DNA from: Arthrobacter sp. DWC3
GTDB lineage: Bacteria > Actinomycetota > Actinomycetes > Actinomycetales > Micrococcaceae
Assembly (NCBI RefSeq): GCF_002929375.1
Contig: NZ_PJIP01000005.1
Coordinates: 1 to 64,000 of the forward strand
Length of the DNA stretch: 64,000 nucleotides
Direction: 5' to 3'
Part shown: positions 8,902-16,952 of the stretch, piece by piece
How positions within the stretch are numbered: position 1 is the stretch's first letter
Layout: each line of letters begins with the position of its first letter
Made by a program: the position numbers and the translations under genes
The notes under the pieces: generated by a model
The model's input: only the letters and a program-made list of their open reading frames with translations
Told to the model about the DNA's origin: nothing
Databases searched by the model: none

Positions 8902-9819
8902 CTACTTGACTTCCACGGCTTTGCTGCCGGGCTTCCAGTCGGTGGGCATCTCGCGGTCCGGGTACCACTCCTTGGTGAGCTCGCTCCAGGTGCCGTCGGC
9001 GATCACGGCGTCGAGGCCCGCGTTGAGGGCGTCGATGAGCGGCTGGTTCTCGCTGTTCACGGCGTACGCGGTGAAGTTCTCGGTGTTGATGATGGTCTCG
9101 GCGATCGTGGTGTCGTCGCCGTCCTTCACCTGACCGGTGGCCTGCTGCGACGGCGCCACCCAGGCGTCCACCTGGCCGTTCTTCACGTTGGCGTAGACGG
9201 TGTTGTAGTCCGCGAACCGGACGGGCTCGAGGCCCAGGGTGTTGGTGACGTAGTCGTCCTGGACGGTGCCCTGGACCACGCCGATGCGGGTGCTCTCCGA
9301 GAGGGAGTCGAAGCCGGTCACCGAGGAGCCGTTCTTCGTGACGACGGCCATGTAGCCGAAGTCGTACCCGTTGGTGAAGCCGACGTTCTCACGGCGTGCC
9401 GCCGTGGTGGAGATCGAGGAGGATCCGACGTCGAACTGCTTGTTCTGCACCTGCGCGAGGAGCGCGGAGAAGTCGGTGGACGCGAACTCCACCTCGAGGC
9501 CGAGCTTGTCGCCGATGGCGCGGAGCAGCTCGTTGTCGTAGCCCGTGAAGACACCGTTCTCGATGAAGATGTTCGGCGGGGCGTCGGAGAGCGTGCCGAC
9601 GCGCAGCGTCCCGTCCGTGATGAGACCGAGGTTCGCCGGGTCGATCTCCTCGACCGGGGTGGTGGTCTCGGTGGTGTACTGGTCCAGCGACTCCTGGTCG
9701 CTGCCGGCCAGGGCGTCGGTGGTCTCGGTGGGCTCGCTGCTGCTGGAGCTGCCGCAGGAGACGGTCAGGGCGAGCAGGGGCACGGTCAGTGCCGTGAGGA
9801 CCTTGCGGGAGAGGTTCAT
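8902..9819 (-). CDS. Family 3 extracellular solute-binding lipoprotein of the amino-acid importer
   Basis: 305 residues from ATG at 9819, which has an AAGAAGGAC site upstream. The N-terminus is a lipoprotein signal (LLALTVSCGSS, lipid Cys about 21) followed by a Ser/Thr/Glu linker. The mature part has the family 3 binding-protein motifs: TLRVGTLSDAPPN, FTGYDNELLRAIGDKLG and FDVGSSSISTTAARRENV. It captures the substrate outside the membrane for the permease and ATPase downstream. The SAM riboswitch 209 nt upstream suggests a sulfur-containing ligand. Confidence 0.92.
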   Translation of the reverse strand: MNLSRKVLTALTVPLLALTVSCGSSSSSEPTETTDALAGSDQESLDQYTTETTTPVEEIDPANLGLITDGTLRVGTLSDAPPNIFIENGVFTGYDNELLRAIGDKLGLEVEFASTDFSALLAQVQNKQFDVGSSSISTTAARRENVGFTNGYDFGYMAVVTKNGSSVTGFDSLSESTRIGVVQGTVQDDYVTNTLGLEPVRFADYNTVYANVKNGQVDAWVAPSQQATGQVKDGDDTTIAETIINTENFTAYAVNSENQPLIDALNAGLDAVIADGTWSELTKEWYPDREMPTDWKPGSKAVEVK

Positions 9820-9998
9820 GGTGTCCTTCTTCGGTGGCGGGCCCGGAAGCGGGCGCGCTGGGTGGGGTGCTGGGGACGCCGGAGGCCGGCGGGAGGACTG
9901 CTGGCTGCTGGGTGACACGCTCGCTGTTCTGGGCTGTGCGCGCTGTGGCGGTCGGATCCGGTCCGGATACCGGGGGAGGACCGCACGACGCCGTACTT

Positions 9999-10025
9999 GC
10001 CGACCGGGGGACTGGACCCGGCGGC
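9999..10025 (-). promoter_or_regulatory. Stem-loop just 3' of the SAM aptamer, possible expression platform
   Basis: Read on the minus strand, GCCG-CCGGG and CCCGG-t-CGGC pair around an 8-nt loop with one bulge. It starts 2 nt after the presumed aptamer P1 helix and is not followed by a T-run, so it may be an actinobacterial-style terminator or simply a leader structure. Confidence 0.45.
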
Positions 10026-10027
10026 CG

Positions 10028-10106
10028 AATCTTCACCTGGAGCACCCCACTACGGGAGAGGGTTGCTGTCCAGCCGGCCAGGGCCTATGGCTGGAGCTCT
10101 TGATTT
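10028..10106 (-). promoter_or_regulatory. SAM riboswitch, SAM-I/SAM-IV clan
   Basis: On the minus strand, AAATCAAGAG opens P1 and pairs with the closing GGTGAAGATT. Between them are CTCCAGCC/GGCTGGA (P2), the core GACAGCAACCCTC and GTGGGGTGCTCCAGGTGA. CAGCAACCCTC...GGGGTGC.CC.GGTGA is the conserved signature of actinobacterial SAM-IV-like S-adenosylmethionine aptamers. It heads the amino-acid ABC operon and accounts for much of the 393-bp gap at 9820-10212. High SAM should lower expression. Confidence 0.82.
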
Positions 10107-10180
10107 GAGCAAAACGCTAGGGCAGCACGGAGGGCGCGGTCAAAACGAAAAGGGGCGGACTGCGTCGCTTGACGTAGCAG

Positions 10181-10204
10181 AAGGCCCTTCAGGGCCCTTT
10201 TTGT
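10181..10204 (-). terminator. Hairpin after the class IV aminotransferase gene
   Basis: GGCCCT (10183-10188) and AGGGCC (10191-10196) pair around TC. On the plus strand a T5 tract follows; on the minus strand an A5 tract precedes it and TTCTG follows. The only gene ending nearby is the minus-strand aminotransferase, so I assign it there, though it looks bidirectional. A second imperfect hairpin lies at about 10158-10180. Confidence 0.5.
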
Positions 10205-10212
10205 GGCGGAGA

Positions 10213-11091
10213 TTACACGAATCGGTCCACGAGGGCGGTCAGTTCCGCGGTGAGCGCGGCAGAGGTCCGGATCTCCTGCCCGTCGAGCGAGAGGACCGGC
10301 ACGAGGAGCCGGATGCTCGAGATGAGCCACACGGCGTCGGCGTCGAGGAGATGGTGCGGCTCGAGCGGGCCGTAGCCGAGATCCCAGCCCTGTTCCTTCG
10401 CCGCGGCGAACAGCGCGGCCTGCGAGGTGCCGGCCAGGATGCCGCTCTCGAGCTGCGGCGTGACGAGCGTCTTCCGTCCGTCGCGCTCGTAGGCGAGCAG
10501 CACGGTGGACGTGGGACCCTCGAGGACCTTGCCGTCGGAGGAGGTGAAGATGACGTCGTCGGCGCCGGATGCCTTCGCGTGGCGGATCGCGGCCATGTTG
10601 ACGGCGTAGGAGAGCGTCTTGGCGCCCATGAGCAGCCAGGGTGCGCGCTGCGCCACGGTGCTGTCGTAGCCGCGCTCGAGGAACAGGACCCTCAGGCCCG
10701 CCTCGCGCTGAGCCGGCGTCGACGCCGGGACGGGCGCCACCTGGACCCACGCCGTCGCCCGTCCCGCGCCCTCCACTCCCCGGGTGGCGATCAGTTTCAC
10801 CATGGCGCTGCTCCTGCCGGGCTCGGCTGCCGCGAACGTGTCGAGGGCGGTCCGGATGGCGCGACTCCAGGCGTCCGCGTCCGGTACCGCCAGGTCGAGG
10901 GCCGCGGCCGACGACGCGAGCCGCGCCAGGTGCGCCTGCTCCTTGCGGGCAGTCCCGTCGATCGCCAGCATCGACTCGAAGACGCCGTCGCCGCGGGTGG
11001 CCCCGAGATCGGTGACCATCAGCTGCGGCTGCGAGGCGTCCGCGACCCTGCCGTCGTGGTGGTCGGGGTCGAGGAACACGAGAACCGTCAT
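10213..11091 (-). CDS. PLP-dependent class IV aminotransferase / aminodeoxychorismate lyase-like
   Basis: 292 residues. It has the fold-type IV motifs: GATRGDGVFES near residues 30-40, catalytic-lysine region LLMGAKTLSYAVNM with Lys158, DDVIFTSSDGKVLEGPTSTV and the phosphate loop GTSQAALF. These fit 4-amino-4-deoxychorismate lyase (PabC), which makes p-aminobenzoate for folate; a branched-chain or D-amino-acid aminotransferase is possible. A PabB homolog lies about 10 kb away at 21366-23552, which mildly supports PabC. It is transcribed away from the sugar-importer operon. Confidence 0.8.
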   Translation of the reverse strand: MTVLVFLDPDHHDGRVADASQPQLMVTDLGATRGDGVFESMLAIDGTARKEQAHLARLASSAAALDLAVPDADAWSRAIRTALDTFAAAEPGRSSAMVKLIATRGVEGAGRATAWVQVAPVPASTPAQREAGLRVLFLERGYDSTVAQRAPWLLMGAKTLSYAVNMAAIRHAKASGADDVIFTSSDGKVLEGPTSTVLLAYERDGRKTLVTPQLESGILAGTSQAALFAAAKEQGWDLGYGPLEPHHLLDADAVWLISSIRLLVPVLSLDGQEIRTSAALTAELTALVDRFV

Positions 11092-11121
11092 GCGCCCCAG
11101 CCTAGCGGGGGAGCTGCGGCC

Positions 11122-12135
11122 TCAGGTGAGTCTGACCTTCCGGGTGAAGAGCTTCTGCAGCAGGATGAAGGCGAGGAGCAGGGCGCCGATCACGATGCGC
11201 GTCCACCAGGAGCTGAGCGTGCCCTCGTAGGAGATGAACGTCTGGACGATGCCGAGGACGAGCACGCCCGCGAGGGAGCCGAGCACGTACCCGTACCCGC
11301 CGGTCAGCAGCGTGCCGCCGACCACCACCGCGGCGATCGCGTCCAGCTCCAGCCCCGTGGCGGCCAGGCTGTACCCGGAGAGGCTGTAGAAGGAGAACAG
11401 GATCCCGGCGATCGCGGAACACACGCCGCTGATCCCGTACACGAGCACCTTGGTGCGCGGCACCGCGAGGCCCATCAGTACCGCGGAGGACTCCCCGCCG
11501 CCGATCGCGTACACGGTCCGGCCGAAGCGCGTCTGGTGCAGCAGGTAGAACGCGACGGCGACGACGAGCAGGGCGATCACCACGCCGGGGGAGACGAACA
11601 GCTTCCCCACGAGCGGGATCCTCGCCTGGGCCATGGACGTGAAGAACGGGTCGGTCACGGTGATGGATTCGACGCTGATGACGTAGCAGAGGCCGCGCGC
11701 CAGGAACAGCCCGGCGAGGGTCACGATGAACGGCTGGATCTCGAAGACCTGGATGACCAGGCCCATGGCGAGGCCGAAGGTGGCCCCCGTCAGGAGCACG
11801 AGGAGGATCACCGCGAACGGGTTCCAGCCGGCCTGCAGGAGGGCCGCGGCGATCATCATGGACAGCGCGACGACGGACCCGACGGACAGGTCGATGCCCC
11901 CGGTGAGGATCACGAACGTCATGCCGACGGCCAGCACGATCAGGAAGGTGTTGTCGATCAGGAGGTTCAGGAAGACCTGCCCGGACAGGAACCCCGGGTA
12001 CATGGCGGCGCCGATGGCGAACATCGCGACGAACAGGCCCACGGTCGCCAGCGTGGGGGCGTACCGCGCCTTGCCCTGGAGGCGGCCGATCCGGGAGCGG
12101 TCGAGCGGTGCGGAGGGGCGGGTGAGGACGGACAT
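11122..12135 (-). CDS. yjfF: Sugar ABC transporter permease, YjfF-like
   Basis: 337 residues from ATG at 12135, overlapping the previous gene's stop (TGATG). It is a RbsC/YjfF-type permease: about 9-10 hydrophobic segments and the conserved VLAVGMTFVILTGGIDLSVG near residues 65-85, then FIVTLAGLFLARGL and YAIGGGESSAVLMG. In E. coli YtfQ-YtfR-YtfT-YjfF imports galactofuranose; the same gene order here supports the assignment, though the sugar may differ. It is the last gene of the operon. Confidence 0.88.
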   Translation of the reverse strand: MSVLTRPSAPLDRSRIGRLQGKARYAPTLATVGLFVAMFAIGAAMYPGFLSGQVFLNLLIDNTFLIVLAVGMTFVILTGGIDLSVGSVVALSMMIAAALLQAGWNPFAVILLVLLTGATFGLAMGLVIQVFEIQPFIVTLAGLFLARGLCYVISVESITVTDPFFTSMAQARIPLVGKLFVSPGVVIALLVVAVAFYLLHQTRFGRTVYAIGGGESSAVLMGLAVPRTKVLVYGISGVCSAIAGILFSFYSLSGYSLAATGLELDAIAAVVVGGTLLTGGYGYVLGSLAGVLVLGIVQTFISYEGTLSSWWTRIVIGALLLAFILLQKLFTRKVRLT

Positions 12136-13166
12136 CAGGCGGCCACCTCCACCCGGGGCTGCGCAGGGACGGGGGGTCTGCGCCGTCCGAAGAGGGTGCG
12201 GGCCCTGGGGGACTGCAGGAGGCAGACGGCGATCACCACGAGCGCCTTGAACACCAGGGTGGCCTCGGGCGGGATACCCAGCGTGTAGACGGTGGTGGTG
12301 AGCGTCTGGATGATGAGCGCCCCGACGAGCGTGCCCACGAGGCTGTACCGGCCGCCGGCGAGCGAGGTGCCGCCGATGACGACGGCGAGGATGGCGTCCA
12401 TCTCGATGTACAGGCCGGCGTTGTTGGCGTCGGCCGCGGTGACGTTGGAGCTGATCATGAGGCCCGCGACCGCCGCACACAGTCCGCTGAAGATGTAGAC
12501 GGTCCAGGTGATGGTGCGGGCGTCGAGCCCGGCGAGCCGGCTGGCCACGGGATTGATGCCCACGGCCTCGATGAGAGTGCCGAGGGCCGTGCGGCGCGTG
12601 AGCAGGCCGGCGGCGCCGAACGCGGCCGCCGCGATGAGGATCGAGATGGGCAGGCCGAGGAAGAAGCCGGCGCCGATCGCCTGGTAGGAGTCGTTGGAGA
12701 CGGAGATGATCTGCCCGTCGGTGACCAGCTGGGCGAGCCCTCGGCCCGCGGTCATGAGGACGAGCGTGGCGATGATGGGCTGGATCCCGATGACCGAGAC
12801 CAGGAAGCCGTTCCATGCACCGAGGAGGAGTCCGGCGACGACGGCGATCGCCACCCCGGTGGCGGCGGTCTGCAGCGAGGTGGGATCGGGGGAGCTGTAG
12901 ATGTACATGCAGGAGATGGCGCCGGCGATGGCCGCGACCGCTCCCACGGAGAGGTCGATGCCGCGGGAGGCGATCACGAGGGTCATGCCCAGCGCGATCA
13001 GGATGGTCGGGGCCCCGTTGCGGAGGATGTCGATCAGGCTCCCGTACAGGTGGCCGTCCTGCACGCGCACCGAGAGGAAGTCCGCGCGGAACAGCTGGTT
13101 GAGCAGGAGCAGCAGGACCAGCGCGAGGACGGGCCAGGTGAGGCGGTGCTTCAGCAGCGCGCTCAT
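12135..13166 (-). CDS. ytfT: Sugar ABC transporter permease, YtfT-like
   Basis: 343 residues from ATG at 13166, overlapping the ATPase stop (ATGA). Same permease family as its neighbour, with IALGMTLVIASRGIDLSVGA near residues 56-75 and the family's IIATLVLMTAGRGLAQLV. Two different permeases in one operon indicate a heterodimeric channel, as in the YtfQRT-YjfF galactofuranose importer. The C-terminus is basic and Pro rich. Confidence 0.88.
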   Translation of the reverse strand: MSALLKHRLTWPVLALVLLLLLNQLFRADFLSVRVQDGHLYGSLIDILRNGAPTILIALGMTLVIASRGIDLSVGAVAAIAGAISCMYIYSSPDPTSLQTAATGVAIAVVAGLLLGAWNGFLVSVIGIQPIIATLVLMTAGRGLAQLVTDGQIISVSNDSYQAIGAGFFLGLPISILIAAAAFGAAGLLTRRTALGTLIEAVGINPVASRLAGLDARTITWTVYIFSGLCAAVAGLMISSNVTAADANNAGLYIEMDAILAVVIGGTSLAGGRYSLVGTLVGALIIQTLTTTVYTLGIPPEATLVFKALVVIAVCLLQSPRARTLFGRRRPPVPAQPRVEVAA

Positions 13167-14686
13167 GGAGTGGTTCCCGCGATGACCGTCATGACGTCTT
13201 CCATGGTGACTCCGTCGTTGGGGATGTCCGCCACCATCTGCCGGTCCTTGAGGACGGCGATGTGGTCGCTGAGGCGCAGCACTTCCTCGAGTTCCGCCGA
13301 GATGAAGACGACGGACATGCCGTCGGCTGCGAGGCTGCTGATGAGCTTCTGGATCTGCGTCTTGGCGCCGATGTCGATGCCCCGGGTGGGTTCGTCGAGG
13401 ATGAGCAGCTTCGGGTCGGTGATGAGCCAGCGGGCGAGCAGCACCTTCTGCTGGTTGCCGCCGCTCAGGTCCCGGATGAGCGAGTCCTTGCTGGATGGGC
13501 GGATGTCGAGGGCCTTGATGAACCGCTCGGCCAGTTTGTCCTGGGTGGCACGGGGCACGCGCCGCCACCAGCCCTTGCCGGCCTGCATCGCGAGGATCAG
13601 GTTGTCGCGGACCGAGAGGTCCCCGATCAGGCCCTCCTCCTTCCGGTTCTCCGAGGAGAAGGCGATGCCGCGGTCGATGGCGGCCCGCGGCGTGCGGAGG
13701 GTGCGGGAGGTGCCGCCGATGCTCAGTTGTCCCTGGTCCGCGCGGTCGGCGCCGAAGAGCAGCCGCGCCGTCTCGGTGCGGCCTGACCCGAGCAGCCCGG
13801 CGAGGCCGAGGATCTCCCCTGCATGGACGGTGACCGTGACGTCCCGCACCGAGCCCTTCCGGCCCAGGCCCTCGGCCCGGAGGAACGGGACCTCCTGCGT
13901 GCGGTCCGGGTGGCGCCTGCTCTCGGCCTCCTCGAGTTCGGCGAGGGCGTCCAGCTCCTTGCCGATCATCTTGGAGATCAGCCCCATGCGCGGCAGGTCG
14001 CGCGTCAGGTACTCGCCCACGAGCCGGCCGTTGCGGAGCACGGTCATGCGGTCGGAGACCTCGTAGACCTGCTCGAGGAAGTGGGAGACGAACAGGATCG
14101 CGACGCCGCGGTCACGCAGCGTCCGGATCACGGAGAACAGCTGCTGCACCTCGTCCGCGTCGAGGCTGGAGGTGGGTTCGTCGAGGATGAGGACGCGGGC
14201 GTCCACCTGCATGGCGCGCGCGATGGCAACGAGCTGCTGGATGGCGATGGAGTGCGAGGAGAGGATGGACCGGGGGTCGATGTGGCCCAGCTGCAACTGC
14301 TCGAGGACCTCCTGCGCCCTCCGGCGGACGTCCCGCCAGTGGATGCCGCCCCGCCGGCGCGGTTCGCGACCCAGCAGGATGTTCTCCTCGACCGAGAGGT
14401 TAGGGCAGAGGTTCACCTCCTGGTACACCGTGCTGATCCCGGCGGCCTGCGCCTCCGCCGGGGTGCCGAAGCTCTGCCGCGTGCCCAGGACGGTGATGGT
14501 GCCGCCGTCGATAGCGTAGACGCCCGTGAGCGCTTTGATGAGGGTGGACTTCCCGGCGCCGTTCTCGCCCAGGAGGGCGTGGACCTCTCCCGGGAACAGC
14601 CGGAAGTCGACGCCGTCGAGCGCCCTGACGCCCGGGAAGGCGATGGAGATGCCCTGCATGTCCACCACGGGGACGGTCTCGCTCAT
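13163..14686 (-). CDS. ytfR: Sugar ABC transporter ATPase, two fused domains, YtfR-like
   Basis: 507 residues. Two ABC domains in tandem, as in RbsA/YtfR. Domain 1: Walker A GENGAGKST (about residue 38), YQEVNLCPNLSVEENILLG, Walker B VLILDEPTSSLD. Domain 2: degenerate Walker A GLLGSGRTE (about 292), signature LSGGNQQK (about 408) and LLILDEPTRGIDIGAKT. The first-domain signature is also atypical (SHSIAIQQLV), as usual in this family. It energises the two permeases. The start lies 103 nt after ytfQ, a gap holding two strong hairpins. Confidence 0.9.
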   Translation of the reverse strand: MSETVPVVDMQGISIAFPGVRALDGVDFRLFPGEVHALLGENGAGKSTLIKALTGVYAIDGGTITVLGTRQSFGTPAEAQAAGISTVYQEVNLCPNLSVEENILLGREPRRRGGIHWRDVRRRAQEVLEQLQLGHIDPRSILSSHSIAIQQLVAIARAMQVDARVLILDEPTSSLDADEVQQLFSVIRTLRDRGVAILFVSHFLEQVYEVSDRMTVLRNGRLVGEYLTRDLPRMGLISKMIGKELDALAELEEAESRRHPDRTQEVPFLRAEGLGRKGSVRDVTVTVHAGEILGLAGLLGSGRTETARLLFGADRADQGQLSIGGTSRTLRTPRAAIDRGIAFSSENRKEEGLIGDLSVRDNLILAMQAGKGWWRRVPRATQDKLAERFIKALDIRPSSKDSLIRDLSGGNQQKVLLARWLITDPKLLILDEPTRGIDIGAKTQIQKLISSLAADGMSVVFISAELEEVLRLSDHIAVLKDRQMVADIPNDGVTMEDVMTVIAGTTP

Positions 14687-14709
14687 ACGGCTCTGCCTTC
14701 CTGCGCGGA

Positions 14710-14738
14710 GGATGCGGCGGGTCCTGCCCGCCGCATCC
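14710..14738 (-). promoter_or_regulatory. First of two hairpins between ytfQ and ytfR
   Basis: GGATGCGGCGGG and CCCGCCGCATCC form a perfect 12-bp stem with a 5-nt loop. It sits just upstream of the ytfR start and may lower read-through or stabilise the 3' end of the abundant ytfQ message. Confidence 0.6.
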
Positions 14739-14750
14739 CGCGCTCCTGGT

Positions 14751-14783
14751 GACCCGGCCGTTCCCGCGGGGGACGGCCGGGTC
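14751..14783 (-). promoter_or_regulatory. Second hairpin, directly after the ytfQ stop
   Basis: GACCCGGCCGTTCCC and GGGGACGGCCGGGTC pair along about 15 bp with one mismatch and a 3-nt loop, 6 nt after the ytfQ stop. This is a typical position for a partial terminator or mRNA stabiliser that keeps binding protein in excess. Confidence 0.6.
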
Positions 14784-14789
14784 CGGTTC

Positions 14790-15776
14790 CTAGTACTCGC
14801 GGCTCGCGAGGACTTCCTTGGCCTGCTCCGGTGTGAAGGTGGTCTCCTCGGTGACCACGCGGGCCGGGACCTCCTCGCCCGCGACCACCTTGGCCGCCAG
14901 GTCCATCAGCTGCTCGCCGAGCAGCGGGTTGCACTCGACGATGAAGTTGATCTTGCCGTCCGCGAGCGCCGTCATGCCGTCCTTCACGGCGTCGACCGTG
15001 ATGATCTTGATGTCCTTGCCGGGCACCTTGCCCGCGGCCTCGATGGCCTCGATGGCGCCCAGGCCCATGTCGTCGTTGTGGGCGTAGACCACGTCGATGT
15101 CGGGGGTGTTCTTCAGGAACGCCTCCATCACCTGCTTGCCGCCGCTGCGGGTGAAGTCGCCGGTCTGCGATTCGACGATCGTGAGGTCGGGATCGGCGGC
15201 GATGGCGGCCTCGAAACCTTCCTTGCGGTCGATGGCGGGGGCGGCCCCCGTGGTTCCCTGCAGTTCCACGATGTTCACGGGGCCCTCGGTGGACGCCGAG
15301 TCCTCGACGAGCCACTCGCCGGCCTTCTTGCCCTCCTCGATGAAGTCCGAGCCGAGGAAGGTCTTGTACAGCGAGGTATCGGCGGAATCGACGGCGCGGT
15401 CGGTGAGGATCACGGGGATGTTCGCGTCCTTGGCCTCCTTCAGCACGGTGTCCCAGCCCGACTCGACCACGGGGGAGAAGGCGATGACGTCCACCTGCTG
15501 CTGGATGTAGGAGCGGATGGCCTTGATCTGGTTCTCCTGCTTCTGCTGGGCGTCGGAGAACTTGAGGTCCACGCCCGCTGCCTCGGCGGCCTCCTGGATG
15601 GACTTGGTGTTGGCGGTGCGCCAGCCGCTCTCGGCACCCACCTGGGCGAAGCCCATGGTGATCGTGTCGTCGCCACCGCCACTGCCGCCACTCGTACCGG
15701 TGTCGGAGCCGCCGCCGCAGGCCGTGAGGGCGAGGGTTGTGGCGGCAATGACCGCCACGAAGGATTTCCTGAACAC
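14790..15776 (-). CDS. ytfQ: Periplasmic-type sugar-binding lipoprotein, YtfQ-like
   Basis: 328 residues from GTG at 15776, preceded by CCCAGGAGG; an in-frame ATG 36 codons upstream lacks a ribosome site. The N-terminus is a lipoprotein signal ending LALTACGGG (lipid Cys about 21) with a Gly/Ser linker. The mature part matches YtfQ closely: MGFAQVGAESGWRTANT, QQKQENQIKAIRSYI, SPVVESGWDTVLKEAKDA, VELQGTTGAAPAIDRK and YAHNDDMGLGAIEAIEAAGK. This suggests galactofuranose or a similar furanose as ligand. It is the first gene of the importer operon. Confidence 0.92.
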   Translation of the reverse strand: MFRKSFVAVIAATTLALTACGGGSDTGTSGGSGGGDDTITMGFAQVGAESGWRTANTKSIQEAAEAAGVDLKFSDAQQKQENQIKAIRSYIQQQVDVIAFSPVVESGWDTVLKEAKDANIPVILTDRAVDSADTSLYKTFLGSDFIEEGKKAGEWLVEDSASTEGPVNIVELQGTTGAAPAIDRKEGFEAAIAADPDLTIVESQTGDFTRSGGKQVMEAFLKNTPDIDVVYAHNDDMGLGAIEAIEAAGKVPGKDIKIITVDAVKDGMTALADGKINFIVECNPLLGEQLMDLAAKVVAGEEVPARVVTEETTFTPEQAKEVLASREY

Positions 15777-15982
15777 TGCTGCCTCCTGGGAATCGGAACC
15801 ACAGCAAGGGGGTGTCTGCACCGTCGTTGCTGCAGGGGCGGGGAGCCCTGCGGCAATTGTGAACGGTAACAAATAGCGGGTCAAGGGATTCGGGCCACAA
15901 TCCGGTAGCGATCTCCGACGCGTCGTGAGGGCCCGGTCGCGGGCTGCCCACGCGCTCCGGCGGACCGGCCCTGGCAGACGGA

Positions 15983-16012
15983 AGGCCGGACCGCGTGATC
16001 GCGGCCCGGCCT
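15983..16012 (-). terminator. Hairpin downstream of the 41-aa gene
   Basis: AGGCCGG-a-CCGCG and CGCGG-c-CCGGCCT form a near-perfect stem with a short loop, 17 nt past the stop codon of the small minus-strand gene. There is no T-run. Confidence 0.6.
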
Positions 16013-16028
16013 CCGGTAGGGGGATCAG

Positions 16029-16154
16029 TTACTTCTGATCGCCGTCCTTGCCGTCGACGGCGTCCTTGGCCTTGTCCTTGGCCGAGTCCACCTTCTCGGG
16101 ATTGTCCTGTGCGTAATCCTTGGCCTTGTCAGCCATTCCACCAATGTCCGCCAT
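16029..16154 (-). CDS. 41-aa Lys/Asp-rich protein resembling MT0933-like antitoxins
   Basis: ATG at 16154 to TAA at 16031-16029 encodes a highly charged 41-residue protein: MADIGGMADKAKDYA, then DNPEKVDSAKDKAKDAVDGK and DGDQK. The repeated AKD/DKAKD pattern resembles small actinobacterial MT0933-type antitoxin-like proteins (Rv0909 type), and also short CsbD-like stress proteins. A GAAAG motif lies 7 nt before the ATG and a hairpin follows the stop, so the gene looks complete. I see no toxin partner beside it, so the antitoxin role is uncertain. Confidence 0.65.
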   Translation of the reverse strand: MADIGGMADKAKDYAQDNPEKVDSAKDKAKDAVDGKDGDQK

Positions 16155-16313
16155 AGAGTCTGCTTTCAGTCGAACCGGTCCGCGGCCCACCGTGGCTGCC
16201 GCAGTCTGACGCCTTCATGGTGCGCCCTCCCGGAGCGGCACGGGAACCGGTAGGATCCGGTTGACAAACGCGCCTGCCGGGGCGCAGCGGGAAGGGCCGT
16301 CGGGGCCCGGCCG

Positions 16314-16919
16314 TCAGGGGTGGAGGGACATCCTGTGCAGGAGGTGGTCACGCACCATGGGCCACTCGTGGGCGAGGATCGAGTAGACCGCGGTGTCGCG
16401 CAGCTCGCCGTTGCGGGCCCGCGTGTGGCTCCTCAGCACACCGTCCTGCTTCGCACCCAGCCGGGTGATCGCCTCGCGTGACTGGTGGTTGAGCCAGTGC
16501 GTGCGGAACTCCACCGCAGGGCACCCGATCACCTCGAAGGCGTGGCGGAGCAGGAGGTACTTGGACTCCGTGTTGGTGCCGGTGCGCTGCGCGGAGGCGG
16601 CGTTCCACGTGGAGCCGATCTCCACCCGCGGGGTGTCCTGGTCGATGTTCATGTAGGTGGTCATGCCGATGATCCGGCCTGGCCGGCCGCCGTCGGCGGG
16701 GAGCCTCGTGGTGAAGGGCAGCATCGAGCCGGTCCCCTGCAGAGCCAGACGCCGGTCGATCTCGCGCCGCATGTCCTCGGGCGTCGGGACCGAGGTGTAC
16801 CAGAGCTTCCACAGCTCGCCGTCGCGGACCGCCGCCACCAGCCCGTCGTGGTGCTCGGGCGCGAGGGGTTCGAGGAGCACGCGGGTGCCGCGCAGGGTGA
16901 CCGGTCGGAGAGCGCTCAT
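16314..16919 (-). CDS. GNAT family N-acetyltransferase (RimJ/RimL-like)
   Basis: 201 residues. The RimJ/RimL-type pattern is visible: LRGTRVLLEPLAPEHHDGL at the N-terminus, IIGMTTYMNIDQDTPRVEIG in mid-protein and a C-terminal FRTHWLNHQSREAITRLGAK acetyl-CoA region with the usual Asn/Ser/Ala-Ile stretch. Such enzymes acetylate protein N-termini or small amines; the substrate is unknown. It follows the GAF-ANTAR gene on the same strand by 33 nt, so the two may be cotranscribed. Confidence 0.85.
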   Translation of the reverse strand: MSALRPVTLRGTRVLLEPLAPEHHDGLVAAVRDGELWKLWYTSVPTPEDMRREIDRRLALQGTGSMLPFTTRLPADGGRPGRIIGMTTYMNIDQDTPRVEIGSTWNAASAQRTGTNTESKYLLLRHAFEVIGCPAVEFRTHWLNHQSREAITRLGAKQDGVLRSHTRARNGELRDTAVYSILAHEWPMVRDHLLHRMSLHP

Positions 16920-16952
16920 GGACCGACCCTATCCGTGCCGACCGCCCCGCCG

